Counted from the stretch's first letter, positions 45,760-54,494 are shown. The stretch: DNA of 64,000 nucleotides from G965197715 sp965247615 (GCA_965247615.1 OZ252022.1:2666001-2730000); one strand, 5' to 3'. Made by a program: numbers and translations. The notes: generated by a model from the letters alone, not told the origin.

Positions 45760-46319
45760 CAGAGGCGGCCTCCGGTTACTACCTCGAAGGGGAGGGCGCG
45801 GTCGGCGTAGCGCGCCAGGATAAAGAGGAGGTCGCTGAGCCTGTTGATGTACCGAAGGTCCTCGTCGTTGGCGAGGGCGCCGGCCTCCTTGAGGGCGACG
45901 ACACTGCGCTCGGCCCTGCGGAGCACGGTGCGAGCAACGTCCAGAGCTGCGGAGGCGGGCGAGGCGCCGGGGATGATGAAGGCGCTGGGCAACTGCACGT
46001 CCTCTTTGAGGGCGTCGATGGTGTGCTCGAGGTCCTGGGTCATCTCGGCAGTGACGGGCTTGAAGTGGGACTTGAAGGTGTCGTAGACCTCGGGGGCGGT
46101 GGCGAGCTCCGCGGCGACGGTGAAGAGCTCGCGCTGCACCTTCAGCAGGACCGACCTGGTCCGATCATCCTGGGCCAAGGCGCGAGCCAAGCCCAGGGCG
46201 GAGTTGGCCTCATCGACAGCGCCGTAGGTTTCGACACGGGGGTCGGACTTGGAGACGCGGCCGCCGTAGAGCAGGCCCGTGTCGCCATCGTCTCCTGTGC
46301 GGGTGTAGAGCTGAGCCAC
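45759..46319 (-). CDS. Cob(I)alamin adenosyltransferase, PduO/MMAB type
   Basis: A 186-residue trimeric ATP:corrinoid adenosyltransferase, which makes adenosylcobalamin. N-terminal YTRTGDDGDTGLLYGGRVSK binds ATP; VDEANSALGLAR, PGASPASAALDVARTVLRRAER near residue 117 and INRLSDLLFILARY near the end are family signatures, including the Arg-rich ATP contact. Start GTG. Its stop overlaps the start of the hydrolase-like gene (TGATG). Adenosylcobalamin-dependent mutases or reductases should exist elsewhere in the genome. Confidence 0.95.
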   Translation of the reverse strand: MAQLYTRTGDDGDTGLLYGGRVSKSDPRVETYGAVDEANSALGLARALAQDDRTRSVLLKVQRELFTVAAELATAPEVYDTFKSHFKPVTAEMTQDLEHTIDALKEDVQLPSAFIIPGASPASAALDVARTVLRRAERSVVALKEAGALANDEDLRYINRLSDLLFILARYADRALPFEVVTGGRL

Positions 46320-46368
46320 GGGGAGCGCCGCCTTGGTATGGATTCACAGGTAGTATAGCAGAGGCCGG

Positions 46369-47721
46369 TTATGCCACGGGAGGGTCTAGGCTGACGTCCA
46401 GGGTATGCTGGCACCAGTGGGCCGCGGCCAGGAGGCGCTCCTCGGTGAACCAGGGGCTGAGGAGCTGAATGCCGAGGGGCATGCCGTCCGTGTCGAGGCC
46501 GGTGGGGAGGGAGATAGCGGGGACGCCGGCTGCGGTCCAGGGCCCCTGGAAGCGCCGGTCGCCGGTGGTGCTCAGGTCGGCGGGCGCCGCGGCGGGCGTG
46601 GAGGGGGTCAGCAGCACGTCCACGCCGCGCATGACCTCGCGTAGCTCCTCCCGGAAGGCGATGCGGACCCGCTGGGCCAGGAGATAGTCCACCGCCGAGG
46701 TCTCCAGCCCCTGCTGGAGAGTGTTGCGAATGATGGGCCCGTAGCGGGAGGGGTCCGGGGCAAAGGTCTCCTTGTGGAAGGCCGCCGCCTCTGCGGGGAC
46801 GGTGAGGGCTAGGGCGTCCTCATGGGCGGCGAAGCTCCGGGGCAGCTCCACCTCCTCGACGACGGCGCCCGCATCGGCCAGCTTCCGCACCACCTGGGCG
46901 GTATGGGCGCGGACGTCCTCGACGGCGCGCTGTTCGAAGGGTCCTCGCACCAGGCCGATGCGCGGCGGGCCGCCGATACTGTTCAGCGCGGCGCGGTAGT
47001 CCGGCACGGGCTGCGTGGAGGATACGGGGTCCCTGGGGTCGTGGCCGGCCATGGCCTGAAGCATGATGGCCGCATCCTCGACGGACCGGGTGAGGACGCC
47101 AACGGTGTCCAGGGACCAGGCGAGTGAGAAGACGCCGTAGAGGCTGATACGGCCATAGGTGGGCTTGAGCCCCACGACGCCATTGTAGGCCGCGGGGCGG
47201 AGGACGGAGCCTACGGTCTGGGAGCCCAGAGCGGCGGGGCACATGCGTGCGGCGACGCCGACGGCAGAGCCGCTGCTGGAGCCGCCGGGGGTGCGGGCGG
47301 GGTTCCATGGGTTGATGGTGGGGGGCGGGTCGGCGTAGGCGAACTCGGTGGTGACGGTCTTGCCGAGCATGATGGCGCCGGCCTGCTTGAAGCGCGCGAC
47401 GCACGCGGCGTCGTAGGCGGGCACGAAGTCGGCGTAGACCCGGGAGCAGGCGGTGGTCCTGACGCCGGCGGTGTAGAAGATGTCCTTGACGCCCACGGGG
47501 ATGCCGTGCAGGGGGCCGGCAGGGCCCCCGCGCTCTAGGAGGCGCTCCGAGTCCCGTGCGGCCTTGAGGGCCGCCTCCGGGTCCAGGGTGACCCAGGCTT
47601 TCAGCCCGGGCTCCAGCCTGTGGATGCGCCCCAGCAGCGACTCCATGAGGGCCACGGGGGACAGCTCCCCGGCCGCTATCAGGGCCGAGGCCTGGGCTAT
47701 GGTGAGCTCATACGGTTCCAT
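46369..47721 (-). CDS. Amidase signature family enzyme
   Basis: A 450-residue amidase. The Ser-cisSer-Lys triad is readable: Lys in VGVKDIFYTAG near residue 75, cis-Ser in TPGGSSSGSAVGVA near residue 150, nucleophile Ser in GSQTVGSVLRPAAYNGVVG near residue 173. GAGAGGAG lies before ATG 47721. It resembles both aryl-acylamidases and GatA; the genes gatB and gatC are not adjacent, so hydrolysis of a free amide or a related nitrogen compound is more likely. Confidence 0.93.
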   Translation of the reverse strand: MEPYELTIAQASALIAAGELSPVALMESLLGRIHRLEPGLKAWVTLDPEAALKAARDSERLLERGGPAGPLHGIPVGVKDIFYTAGVRTTACSRVYADFVPAYDAACVARFKQAGAIMLGKTVTTEFAYADPPPTINPWNPARTPGGSSSGSAVGVAARMCPAALGSQTVGSVLRPAAYNGVVGLKPTYGRISLYGVFSLAWSLDTVGVLTRSVEDAAIMLQAMAGHDPRDPVSSTQPVPDYRAALNSIGGPPRIGLVRGPFEQRAVEDVRAHTAQVVRKLADAGAVVEEVELPRSFAAHEDALALTVPAEAAAFHKETFAPDPSRYGPIIRNTLQQGLETSAVDYLLAQRVRIAFREELREVMRGVDVLLTPSTPAAAPADLSTTGDRRFQGPWTAAGVPAISLPTGLDTDGMPLGIQLLSPWFTEERLLAAAHWCQHTLDVSLDPPVA

Positions 47722-47844
47722 GGGTGCTCCTCTCAATACCGGCGCCAGGGGTCCCTACTGGCGGCGACCGGTCCGGGTTGCGCTCGGTGAAGAACGCGCC
47801 GCGCTCTACCTTGACCCGCGATTGTTCGGCCGCTCGCGATGGCC

Positions 47845-48837
47845 CTAGGGCCTGGGCCGCAGGGCCGTGCTCTCCAGCACCTCCGGGTTGATGACCCTGG
47901 TGGGGGTCCCGGAAAGGTAGGCGTTGACGTTCTCCACGGTATCGCGGTAGTAGGACTCGTAGCCCTGCTCGCTGACGTAGCCGATGTGGGGCGTGATGAC
48001 GGTGTTGGACATGCTGCGGAGGGGGTGGTCAAGGGGCAGGGGTTCGATGTCGAAGACGTCGAGGCCCGCGCCTGTGATGAGGCGGCGGCGCAGGGCATCG
48101 ATGAGCGCCGCCTCGTCGACGATGGGGCCGCGTGAGGTGTTGACCAGATAGGCGGTGGGCTTCATCAGCGCCAGCTCACGGGCGCCGACCAGGCCGCGGG
48201 TGCGGGGGCTCAAACGCAGGTGGATGGAGACGACGTCCGCCCGCGCGAAGAGGGTGTCCTTGTCCACGTAGGTGGCGCCGGACTCGGCGCAGCGCTCCAG
48301 GGTCAGGTTCTGGCTCCAGGCCACGACGTCCATCCGGAAGGCGTGAGCGATGGAGGCCATCTGACGGCCGATGCGGCCCAGCCCCAGGAGGCCAAGGGTC
48401 TTGCCCTGAAGCTCGGGGCCAATGGTGGTCTGCCACCTTCCCAGGCGGGTGGCCTGGTCCTCAGCGGCTATGTGGCGCATCAGTGCAAGGATGATGCCCC
48501 AGGTCAGCTCAGGGGTGCTGCGGCTGCTGTAAGAGTCGGTGCCGCACATGAGGATGCCGAGCTCCGTGGCGGCGGCCACGTCGATGGACGCGTTGACCAT
48601 GCCGGTGTTGCAGATGAGGCGCAGCTCCGGCAGGCGCTCCAGCAGGGAGCGGGGGAATGGGGTCCGCTCCCGGATGCACATGACGGCGAAGGAGGACTCG
48701 AGCTGAGCGGCGAGGTCGTCCTCGCTGACGAGGTGCTCGGTGAGGACGTGGACGTCGATGGTCGGCGGCAGGGCGTTCCAGTCGCCGAAGCGGTTGGCGG
48801 CGCGCTGGTAGTCGTCGAGGACGGTGAGGCGGGGCAC
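47845..48837 (-). CDS. D-isomer-specific 2-hydroxyacid dehydrogenase family protein
   Basis: A 330-residue NAD(P)-dependent oxidoreductase. GLLGLGRIGRQMA near residue 150 is the Rossmann motif; catalytic Arg in NTSRGPIVDE near residue 235, Glu in FDIEPLPLDHP and His in ITPHIGY near residue 285 are all present. The open frame runs far upstream (to 49350), but GGGAGG seven bases before GTG 48837 and the family N-terminus (LTVLDDYQ) set the start. It is the first gene of its run after the terminator of the second Rieske gene. Confidence 0.92.
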   Translation of the reverse strand: MPRLTVLDDYQRAANRFGDWNALPPTIDVHVLTEHLVSEDDLAAQLESSFAVMCIRERTPFPRSLLERLPELRLICNTGMVNASIDVAAATELGILMCGTDSYSSRSTPELTWGIILALMRHIAAEDQATRLGRWQTTIGPELQGKTLGLLGLGRIGRQMASIAHAFRMDVVAWSQNLTLERCAESGATYVDKDTLFARADVVSIHLRLSPRTRGLVGARELALMKPTAYLVNTSRGPIVDEAALIDALRRRLITGAGLDVFDIEPLPLDHPLRSMSNTVITPHIGYVSEQGYESYYRDTVENVNAYLSGTPTRVINPEVLESTALRPRP

Positions 48838-48989
48838 GGCGGGACCTCCCAGGGTGGCTTGGCAGCGGGTCAGGGCGGAGCTGAGTCCACTTCCATATTG
48901 CGTCCACCCGCAGGGGCGGGGGGAGTGAGGAAGAACGCTGCCGGTGACCCATTCTAGCAAGTCGCCGGAAATGGCGACAGACGGCAAAA

Positions 48990-49021
48990 GAGCAGGGGCG
49001 CACGAGTGTGCGCCCCTGCTC
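48990..49021 (-). terminator. Rho-independent terminator of the second Rieske gene
   Basis: Perfect 14-bp stem GAGCAGGGGCGCAC / GTGCGCCCCTGCTC with a four-base loop, followed on the minus strand by TTTTGCCG. It lies 22 bases after the Rieske stop codon. Confidence 0.85.
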
Positions 49022-49043
49022 GGTACGGGACTGGGGTGTGGGG

Positions 49044-50312
49044 CTACTGCTCCGGCATGCCCGCGTAGGCCCGGGCGAAGAGCTCCTCGACCTCGTCGAT
49101 GGTGGGGCTGTAGCGCGCGGTGGCGCCGTCCTTGAGCATGCCCTTGCGGAAGGTGGGGCGGGGGCGGCTCTCCTGGCCCATGGCGATGTACTCGTTCTTG
49201 GCCGGGTCGCGAATGACGTTCATGGGGTCGCCGCCGTCGAGGGCAATCTCCATCTGCTGCTTGAGAAGACGCCGGTAGAGGATGACGCCCCGGTCCGACT
49301 GGGCCAGCTTCTCCAGGTGACGCGGCGCGATGGGGCCCTGGGCCGCCCATGCCATGGAGTCCTGGCCGTTGACGAAGTCGACGATGAACTTGCCGCTATC
49401 GTCATACACTGGGACCTGGTACAGGGGAATCTTCTCCTGCTTGGGCAGTTTGAAGTCTCCCGGGGGCGTGTAGGTGGAGTACCAGAAGTGGAGAGTGTGG
49501 GTGTCGTCGATGGGGACGCGGTACTGGAACTCGTCGAGACCGCCGCCACCGACGCGGAGGATCTGGGGGAAGAGGATGGGGTGGCCCACCGTCCAGTCCT
49601 CATGGTCTTCCGTCTGGTCGCCCCAGACGCGGCGCTTGATGATGCCATGCTCGAAGACGTCGAAGCCGATCTTCTTGTGGCGCTTGAGGTTGGGCCGGGC
49701 GCGCTCCATGGCCATCTCGTTATCCATGCCGGACCGCTCCAGGACCCACCGGAAGTAGTAGCCGTGGAGCCACTCCAGGTGAACGGGGTCCACGGAGTTC
49801 TCCATGCACTGGAGCCAGTTGCAGGGGATGACGGCGGCGCCGATCTGCCGGTACACGTTGTCCTTGACGAGCAGGTCCCAGTTGGGGATCAGGGGGGCAG
49901 GGTCCGGGCCCAGGTAGGCCCAGATGAAGCCGGCGTGGTCCTTGACCGGGTAGGTCTTGGCCACGACGCGGTCCTTGAAGGTGCTGTCCGGGGCCTCGGC
50001 GGGCATCTCCAGGCACTTGCCGGACTCGTCGAAGAGCCAGCCGTGGTAGGGGCAGCGGAGACCGTGCTCTTCGGGGATGCCGTAGAGGAGGTTGACGCGG
50101 CGGTGGGGGCAGGACTCCTGGATGAGGCCCAGGTTGCCGCTGCGGTCCTTGAACAAGACCAGGTCCTCGCCGAGGATGCGCATGGCCTTGGTGGGGGTGT
50201 CGTCCATCTCCACACTGCCGGCGATCGGATGCCAGTAGCGGCGGAAGAGTGTGCCCATATCCGTGCCGGGGCCGATGTGTGTGAGGCGTTCGTTTTCCTT
50301 GACGCTCAGCAT
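49044..50312 (-). CDS. Rieske 2Fe-2S aromatic ring-hydroxylating oxygenase, alpha subunit type
   Basis: A 422-residue oxygenase paralogous to the one at 6617-7915. Rieske ligands C68-x-H70 and C87-x2-H90; mononuclear iron site D175-x2-H178-x4-H183. AAAAGGAGTAGGCC precedes the ATG. It has its own consensus promoter and a strong terminator and is therefore a one-gene unit. No reductase gene is adjacent. The two Rieske proteins share their N-terminal block (LTxIGPGT, RRYWHPI, LVL-KDRSG) and differ mainly after the Rieske domain. Confidence 0.93.
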   Translation of the reverse strand: MLSVKENERLTHIGPGTDMGTLFRRYWHPIAGSVEMDDTPTKAMRILGEDLVLFKDRSGNLGLIQESCPHRRVNLLYGIPEEHGLRCPYHGWLFDESGKCLEMPAEAPDSTFKDRVVAKTYPVKDHAGFIWAYLGPDPAPLIPNWDLLVKDNVYRQIGAAVIPCNWLQCMENSVDPVHLEWLHGYYFRWVLERSGMDNEMAMERARPNLKRHKKIGFDVFEHGIIKRRVWGDQTEDHEDWTVGHPILFPQILRVGGGGLDEFQYRVPIDDTHTLHFWYSTYTPPGDFKLPKQEKIPLYQVPVYDDSGKFIVDFVNGQDSMAWAAQGPIAPRHLEKLAQSDRGVILYRRLLKQQMEIALDGGDPMNVIRDPAKNEYIAMGQESRPRPTFRKGMLKDGATARYSPTIDEVEELFARAYAGMPEQ

Positions 50313-50399
50313 GGCCTACTCCTTTTCACTTTGAGCTGCCGCCGGCTTGAGCCGACGATAGGCAGGGGCCGACGCCGCCTCGCGGCGGAGGCTGGCGAG

Positions 50400-50428
50400 A
50401 GTATACGCTGGCTCGGGGCGGGTGTCAA
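50400..50428 (-). promoter_or_regulatory. Sigma-70-type promoter for the second Rieske gene
   Basis: Minus strand: TTGACA (50428-50423), 17-base spacer, TATACT (50405-50400), nearly consensus. The leader is about 80 bases and contains a GC-rich hairpin (about 50373-50390). Confidence 0.8.
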
Positions 50429-50453
50429 ACACGCTGGCGGCGACCGGCCGCTG

Positions 50454-51347
50454 CTAGCCGCTGGAACCCCTGGCGTGACGCTCCAGGGTCTGTTTGGCCT
50501 TTTCCACCAGCGGGTAGTCGACGAATTGGCCATCGACCAGGATGGAGGCGCTTGAGTTTGCCTCGGCCTCTTGGAAGGCGGCAATGACCTTCCTGGCATG
50601 CTCAAGCTCTTCCGGCGAACAGTAGGAGAAAGCCTGGTTGACGATGGTCACCTGCCGTGGGTGGATGCAGCACTTGCCCTGAAAGCCCGTTCCACGGGCG
50701 CGCTGGGCGGAACCGGCGAGACCATCGTCGTCGTTGAGGCGCACCCAGACGGAGTCGGTGGGTGCTTCGACGCCTGCGGCGCGGCAGACGGTGACCAGAT
50801 GGGAGCGGGCGTAGAGGAGCTCCATCTCATCGCGGGACCACTCAAGGCCCAGGTCCCGGGTGAAGTCGCCGGCGCCGAAGTGGAGTGAGCCGACGCGGGA
50901 GATGCTGCGGGCGATGTCGTAGGCGTTCAAGAGGCCCAGGGCGGTTTCGATGATGGGCAGGACCTGGATGGCGCCCGCGGCGATGCCGAGGCGCTCCTCC
51001 TGGGCGCTGAGGAGGCGGTCCACATCCACCAACTCCTGGCCCGACTCCACCTTGGGGACGACCACGCCGTCCAGCTCCCGGCAGACTACCGCCTCTATGT
51101 CCCGGGCGCCCAGGGGCCTGGAAAAGTCGGTCTTTTGGCCCAGGGGGTTGACGCGGACGAAGACCCGCCCAGCCGCGGCCTTGACAGTGGGGATGGCCTC
51201 ACGGACGGCGCTGCGGGCGGCCTCCTTCCGGTCGATGGGAACGGCGTCTTCCAGGTCCAGGACGACGGCGTCGGCGCGGTAGGTCCCGGCCTTGGCGACC
51301 TTGTTGGGCTCGTTGCCCGGTGTGTAGAGGAGGGACCGTATGGTCAT
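50454..51347 (-). CDS. HpcH/HpaI aldolase / citrate lyase beta-like CoA-ester lyase
   Basis: A 297-residue TIM-barrel lyase. VVLDLEDAVPIDRKEAAR near residue 28, PKVESGQEL near residue 98, PIIETALGLLNAYDIA near residue 132 and a GAGDFTRDLG segment follow CitE-like and malyl-CoA/beta-methylmalyl-CoA lyases. The Arg and Glu metal/substrate positions are kept. It should cleave or make a malyl- or citramalyl-CoA-like ester. It follows the SDR gene by 29 bases and precedes the Rieske promoter, so SDR and lyase form a two-gene unit. Confidence 0.9.
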   Translation of the reverse strand: MTIRSLLYTPGNEPNKVAKAGTYRADAVVLDLEDAVPIDRKEAARSAVREAIPTVKAAAGRVFVRVNPLGQKTDFSRPLGARDIEAVVCRELDGVVVPKVESGQELVDVDRLLSAQEERLGIAAGAIQVLPIIETALGLLNAYDIARSISRVGSLHFGAGDFTRDLGLEWSRDEMELLYARSHLVTVCRAAGVEAPTDSVWVRLNDDDGLAGSAQRARGTGFQGKCCIHPRQVTIVNQAFSYCSPEELEHARKVIAAFQEAEANSSASILVDGQFVDYPLVEKAKQTLERHARGSSG

Positions 51348-51376
51348 AGCAATGTCCTGCGGATGTGGTGCGCCGG

Positions 51377-52189
51377 CTAGATGTCGATGGTCTGTCCGCC
51401 GTCGATCACGAGGGCGTGCCCGGTGACGTAGGAAGACTCGTCGGAGGCAAGGAACAGGACGGCGTAGGCGATCTCCTCGGGCCGGGCCAGCCGGTGCAGG
51501 CCGGCGACGCGGGTGACGCGGCGGTTCAGCTCGGCCTCCGGGTCGTCCAAGCCCTCGACGCGTTCCATGTAGCGGCGCGTGGCGACGGGACCGGGACAGA
51601 CGCAGTTCACGCGGACCGCGGGGCCGTAGTCCAAGGCGGTCTGCCGCGTGAGCATGACGACGCCGGCCTTGAAGGTGCAGTAGGCCGGGGAGGCGGCGGT
51701 GGCGAGGATGCCGTGGGTCGAGGCGGTGTTGACTATCGTGCCCTTACCCCTCTGCTGAAAGTGGGGGAGGGCCGCGCGGATGCCGTGGAAGGTGGCCATG
51801 AGGGTGATGTTGAAGGTGCGAGCCCACTGGTCTTCGGTGAGATCACCGAGCTTGCCCGGTTCACTGCCGCCCACGTTGTTGAACAGGACATCCAGGTCCC
51901 CGTATTGATCGAGGGCGGCGGCGATCATCCTGTCGCAGTCGGCCCTGGTGGTGGCGTCGCCGGAGAGGAAGAGGGCGTCGCCGCCGTCTTGCTTGATGAG
52001 ATCATCGATGCGGGGCGCGCCTGACTCCCTGATGTCGACGCACACGACCTTGGCGCCTTCGCGGCCAAAGAGGCGCGCGGTGGCCCTGCCGATTCCGCTG
52101 TCGGCTCCGGTGACGATGGCCACCTTGCCCGCGAGGCGCTCTTTGCCCGGACCAAGGCCCGGGTGCTCATCGCCGCTGCTCATCCCCAT
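51377..52189 (-). CDS. Short-chain dehydrogenase/reductase
   Basis: A 270-residue classical SDR. The cofactor loop TGADSGIGRATARLF near residue 28 and the acidic residue in VVCVDIRE indicate NAD(H); the catalytic Ser in NTASTHGILATAASPAYCTFK and Tyr-x3-Lys (YCTFK) are present near residues 160-175. AAGGAGG lies before ATG 52189. A perfect TATAAT lies 85 bases upstream. Substrate unknown; with the lyase it may form part of one catabolic step. Confidence 0.93.
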   Translation of the reverse strand: MGMSSGDEHPGLGPGKERLAGKVAIVTGADSGIGRATARLFGREGAKVVCVDIRESGAPRIDDLIKQDGGDALFLSGDATTRADCDRMIAAALDQYGDLDVLFNNVGGSEPGKLGDLTEDQWARTFNITLMATFHGIRAALPHFQQRGKGTIVNTASTHGILATAASPAYCTFKAGVVMLTRQTALDYGPAVRVNCVCPGPVATRRYMERVEGLDDPEAELNRRVTRVAGLHRLARPEEIAYAVLFLASDESSYVTGHALVIDGGQTIDI

Positions 52190-52273
52190 GATTCCTCCTT
52201 CCGGCCACAAGGGCCTTGCACGCCTGGCCACCAGGGTCCCCTGACACCTGCGGAACGGCCCTTAGGTGGGAGG

Positions 52274-52279
52274 ATTATA
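52274..52279 (-). promoter_or_regulatory. -10 box for the SDR-lyase unit
   Basis: TATAAT on the minus strand, 85 bases before ATG 52189. No convincing -35 box is found at 16-18 bases. Confidence 0.4.
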
Positions 52280-52344
52280 CACTGGGTCTGCCGTTAGCCC
52301 ACTTCAAGCAGCAGCACACCGAGGGTACGACTGGGACGGGTTGA

Positions 52345-52536
52345 TCAGTTCTGGTCAATGATCATTTGACGCACATGGGCGTCCATCATTGTCCTCATTG
52401 CCTGGACCTCATCGGGACTCTTGCCGTCGAAGTGGTTGGCGTGTGCGTCGTCGCCGTGCGCCATCATCGCTGCGTAGAGCTCGTCAGCGGTCTCTTGTTC
52501 GGTGGACCAGTCACACCCCTCACATGCCAGCTTCAT
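52345..52536 (-). CDS. Small DUF1059-like protein
   Basis: A 63-residue protein. ACEGCDWSTEQETADEL near the N-terminus and a His-containing MMAHGDDAHANHF segment resemble DUF1059, whose Cys-x2-Cys and His residues may bind metal. AAGGAG lies six bases before the ATG. Function unknown. It ends 60 bases before the SDR promoter region. Confidence 0.7.
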   Translation of the reverse strand: MKLACEGCDWSTEQETADELYAAMMAHGDDAHANHFDGKSPDEVQAMRTMMDAHVRQMIIDQN

Positions 52537-52658
52537 TTCTTGCTCCTTCGCTATATGGTTTCATGGATGGCCTCAGCGGCCCAACCGGGCCGCTCATGGT
52601 AGCACTCCCGCGTCGCCAAGGACACAAACTGTCGCCCCCCTCTGCCCTCCCTGCATGG

Positions 52659-52683
52659 GTTCCCGCCTGCGCGGGAATGACGG
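52659..52683 (+). repeat. ATTCCCGC palindromic repeat
   Basis: GTTCCCGCctgcGCGGGAATGACGG: the palindrome with a CTGC loop and the usual TGACGG flank. Confidence 0.7.
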
Positions 52684-52819
52684 TTGTACAGTAGCGCACC
52701 GCCAACCAACCGCGTTGCACCCGAGAGATGGCGGACCTCATCATCTCCCTGGTCTAGGAACACGCAGAACAGGTGGGCGGCGGACCTGGTTTGAATGTTT
52801 GCGCCTGTATGATAGTCCA

Positions 52820-52973
52820 CGCTTTTTTTTGCGGCTATTGAAGCTGAAGGGTGCAAAAAGGGTTGATTGCTTGCTTTTGGGAGTCGCGCGGTAGCTTCGG
52901 TGTGGGTTGGTGCTTTGATTGTTGTTGCGGCGGGTCGCTGGCGCGACGGCCTTGTGGGGGGAGGGTTGCGGGG
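52820..52973 (+). repeat. Composite dispersed repeat, copy B
   Basis: An eight-T run (52823-52830), GCGGCTATTGAAGCTGAAGG, GCAAAAAGGGTTGATTG, GTAGCTTCGG (identical in copy A), then the GTCGC module at 52932-52973 with its GTGGGGGGAGGGTTGCGGGG tail. Confidence 0.7.
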
Positions 52974-53027
52974 CACGTCACTGGAGGGCTTGGCCGCCTC
53001 GGTCAGCAGAATCGCCATTTAGTTGAT

Positions 53028-53192
53028 CCTCCACTTTAGGTTATCTATTACTTTTTTCTCCGACTTTTGAAGCGGGTCCGGCGGGAAAAGGGGGGGTTGA
53101 TGTTTCGATTGACTGGCCTCCTTTGACTGGCTGTCGTGGGGGTCTGTTGACGGGTCGCTGGCGCGACGGCCTTGTAGGGGAGGGTTGCGGGG
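53028..53192 (+). repeat. Composite dispersed repeat, copy C
   Basis: CTATTACTTTTTTCTCCG, CTTTTGAAGCGGG, GGGAAAAGGGGGGGTTGATG, CGATTGACTGG, then the GTCGC module at 53152-53192. Same module order and direction as copy B, which lies about 210 bases upstream, so B and C could also be read as a loose tandem pair. Confidence 0.7.
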
Positions 53193-53573
53193 TGGCAGGG
53201 GGTGGGTGCATGTACGGGGGGACGCTCCACGCTGAGGCGCGGTCAGCGATTGGACCGGCTTCGTAGGGACCAGGAACGACATCGCTCCGACGGCGGCCGA
53301 GGCGACGCGCGCCGCTAGCGCGGCGACGCCCATCGGCCACGGCTCCACCGTCGGGGCAACTTGCGCCCCACTTGTCAGAACTAAGTCCGGGCCGGTGAGA
53401 GTGGGCACGTCGGCGCCGATACGGCACCCGCGCCTCCGCTCCCCCGCCGCTGTCTCGCCGAGCGTTCCCTCGCCCGTCACTGCCCGCTGACGGCCCGTGC
53501 GCCGCCCACATCGGATTGGTTGCCTACGGCATCCCACCTCCTTCGCCGCCTTCATGGGCGGCTGATGTCCGTA

Positions 53574-53602
53574 AGAATAGAACATATAGTCTGTCTTGAC
53601 AA
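53574..53602 (-). promoter_or_regulatory. Orphan promoter facing the repeat region
   Basis: Minus strand: TTGTCA (53602-53597), 17-base spacer, TATTCT (53579-53574). About 30 bases further AAGGAGG precedes an ATG that is stopped after two codons (ATG CCG TAG). No intact gene follows, so it may be the remains of a lost gene. Confidence 0.4.
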
Positions 53603-53617
53603 GAGACGGGTGGCACA

Positions 53618-53660
53618 GGTCGCTAGCGCGACGGCTTTGTGGGGGGAGGGGGCGGGGCGG
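53618..53660 (+). repeat. GTCGC-hairpin repeat, copy 9
   Basis: GGTCGCTAGCGCGACGGCTTTGTGGGGGGAGGGG-type module; the loop is TAGC here. No T-tract module precedes it. Confidence 0.7.
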
Positions 53661-53915
53661 ACGACTCTCATGGGCTGCTCGCGCGGTTCCGCTTCTACGA
53701 CTAGGCGGCTACGTGGTAGAGTACGGAAACGGCTTCCAGCCGCTCGGCCAAGAGCCGGAACCACTGCCGCGACACGGAGCAGGTTCACAGGAAACACGCC
53801 AGGCCTCCCGTAGCTGCGCTACGCAGGGGAGCGATGAGAGTGGTGGCCATCGATCACGGGTGGGTGGCAAAGAGGCCAGTCAGCAACTATAGGGTTACCT
53901 TACAGCAATTAGGTA

Positions 53916-53944
53916 TTGGAAAAGTCTGGAAGTTACACTATAGG
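53916..53944 (+). promoter_or_regulatory. Promoter of the two-gene low-GC island
   Basis: TTGGAA (53916-53921), 17-base spacer, TATAGG (53939-53944), both 4 of 6. It lies 74 bases before ATG 54018, inside low-GC DNA. Confidence 0.5.
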
Positions 53945-54017
53945 ACAGCCAGGTTATCAGTGAACTGCACGATGATGTTGGCGGTGTAGCTAACGTTTGG
54001 TGAGGGATCGTCGCCTC

Positions 54018-54494
54018 ATGAATCTTGTTAGAGCAATGTTTCCGAACGCGATAATCGTGATATTGGCGGCTGCATGCGTCGCTTTTGCGACTATGGTCGT
54101 GGTAGTCTCCTCCAGAAGGCCACTAACTTCTCTTGAAGCCACACTACTTCAGATCGTGATTTTGGGCACTGGTCTATCGGCCACATATCTATTTAGCCAA
54201 AAATCGGCGAGAGCGGCAGCAGAGCAGTTGGTGAAGCCTCAGGCGCGCTCAGCGTTTCGTCGTGTAATGAGTCTGTACAGAGGCCAATTCTATCCGAAGG
54301 TACTCATTAGAGAGCCTAACGGGAAAACCGCAAGTCAGGTTGTTGAAGTAATTGAAGCAGTGATAGATCAGCAACTTACCACAGTGGCCGATGCTCTGGA
54401 GGATTGGCGCGACATGGTTCCTGAAGAGGTCGCGAACCTCGAGCGAGGACTTGGAGAGCACATAAGAGTCGAGTTGGAGGATCTTAGACGATGA
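54018..54494 (+). CDS. Small two-helix membrane protein of unknown function, low-GC island
   Basis: A 158-residue protein, not recognised. Two membrane helices lie at about residues 10-32 and 42-60 (AIIVILAAACVAFATMVVVV and LLQIVILGTGLSATYLF), followed by a soluble part of about 95 residues with regular helices (SQVVEVIEAVIDQQLTTVADALEDW), which looks coiled-coil-like. ATG 54018 has no strong ribosome site; GTG/TTG starts upstream add seven residues. Codon usage is clearly lower in GC than in neighbours, pointing to horizontal transfer. It overlaps the next gene by four bases (ATGA), so the two work together or are at least co-translated. Confidence 0.65.
   Translation: MNLVRAMFPNAIIVILAAACVAFATMVVVVSSRRPLTSLEATLLQIVILGTGLSATYLFSQKSARAAAEQLVKPQARSAFRRVMSLYRGQFYPKVLIREPNGKTASQVVEVIEAVIDQQLTTVADALEDWRDMVPEEVANLERGLGEHIRVELEDLRR

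Larger units (their letters stand above)
52537..54017. other. Gene-free, repeat-rich gap
   Basis: About 1.5 kb without a credible gene. It holds one ATTCCCGC palindrome, composite repeats B and C, a further GTCGC module (53618-53660) and, from about 53840 on, base composition clearly lower in GC that continues into the two-gene island. On the minus strand at 53219-53560 a frame with high third-position GC could be remains of a small gene: 'MSFLVPTKPVQSLTA' is the only protein-like stretch, and its end runs into repeat C. Confidence 0.55.

Noticed and set aside
53019..53585. 188-codon minus-strand frame
   Set aside because: Its last third is repeat C and its start has no ribosome site. Only a short central part looks protein-like.
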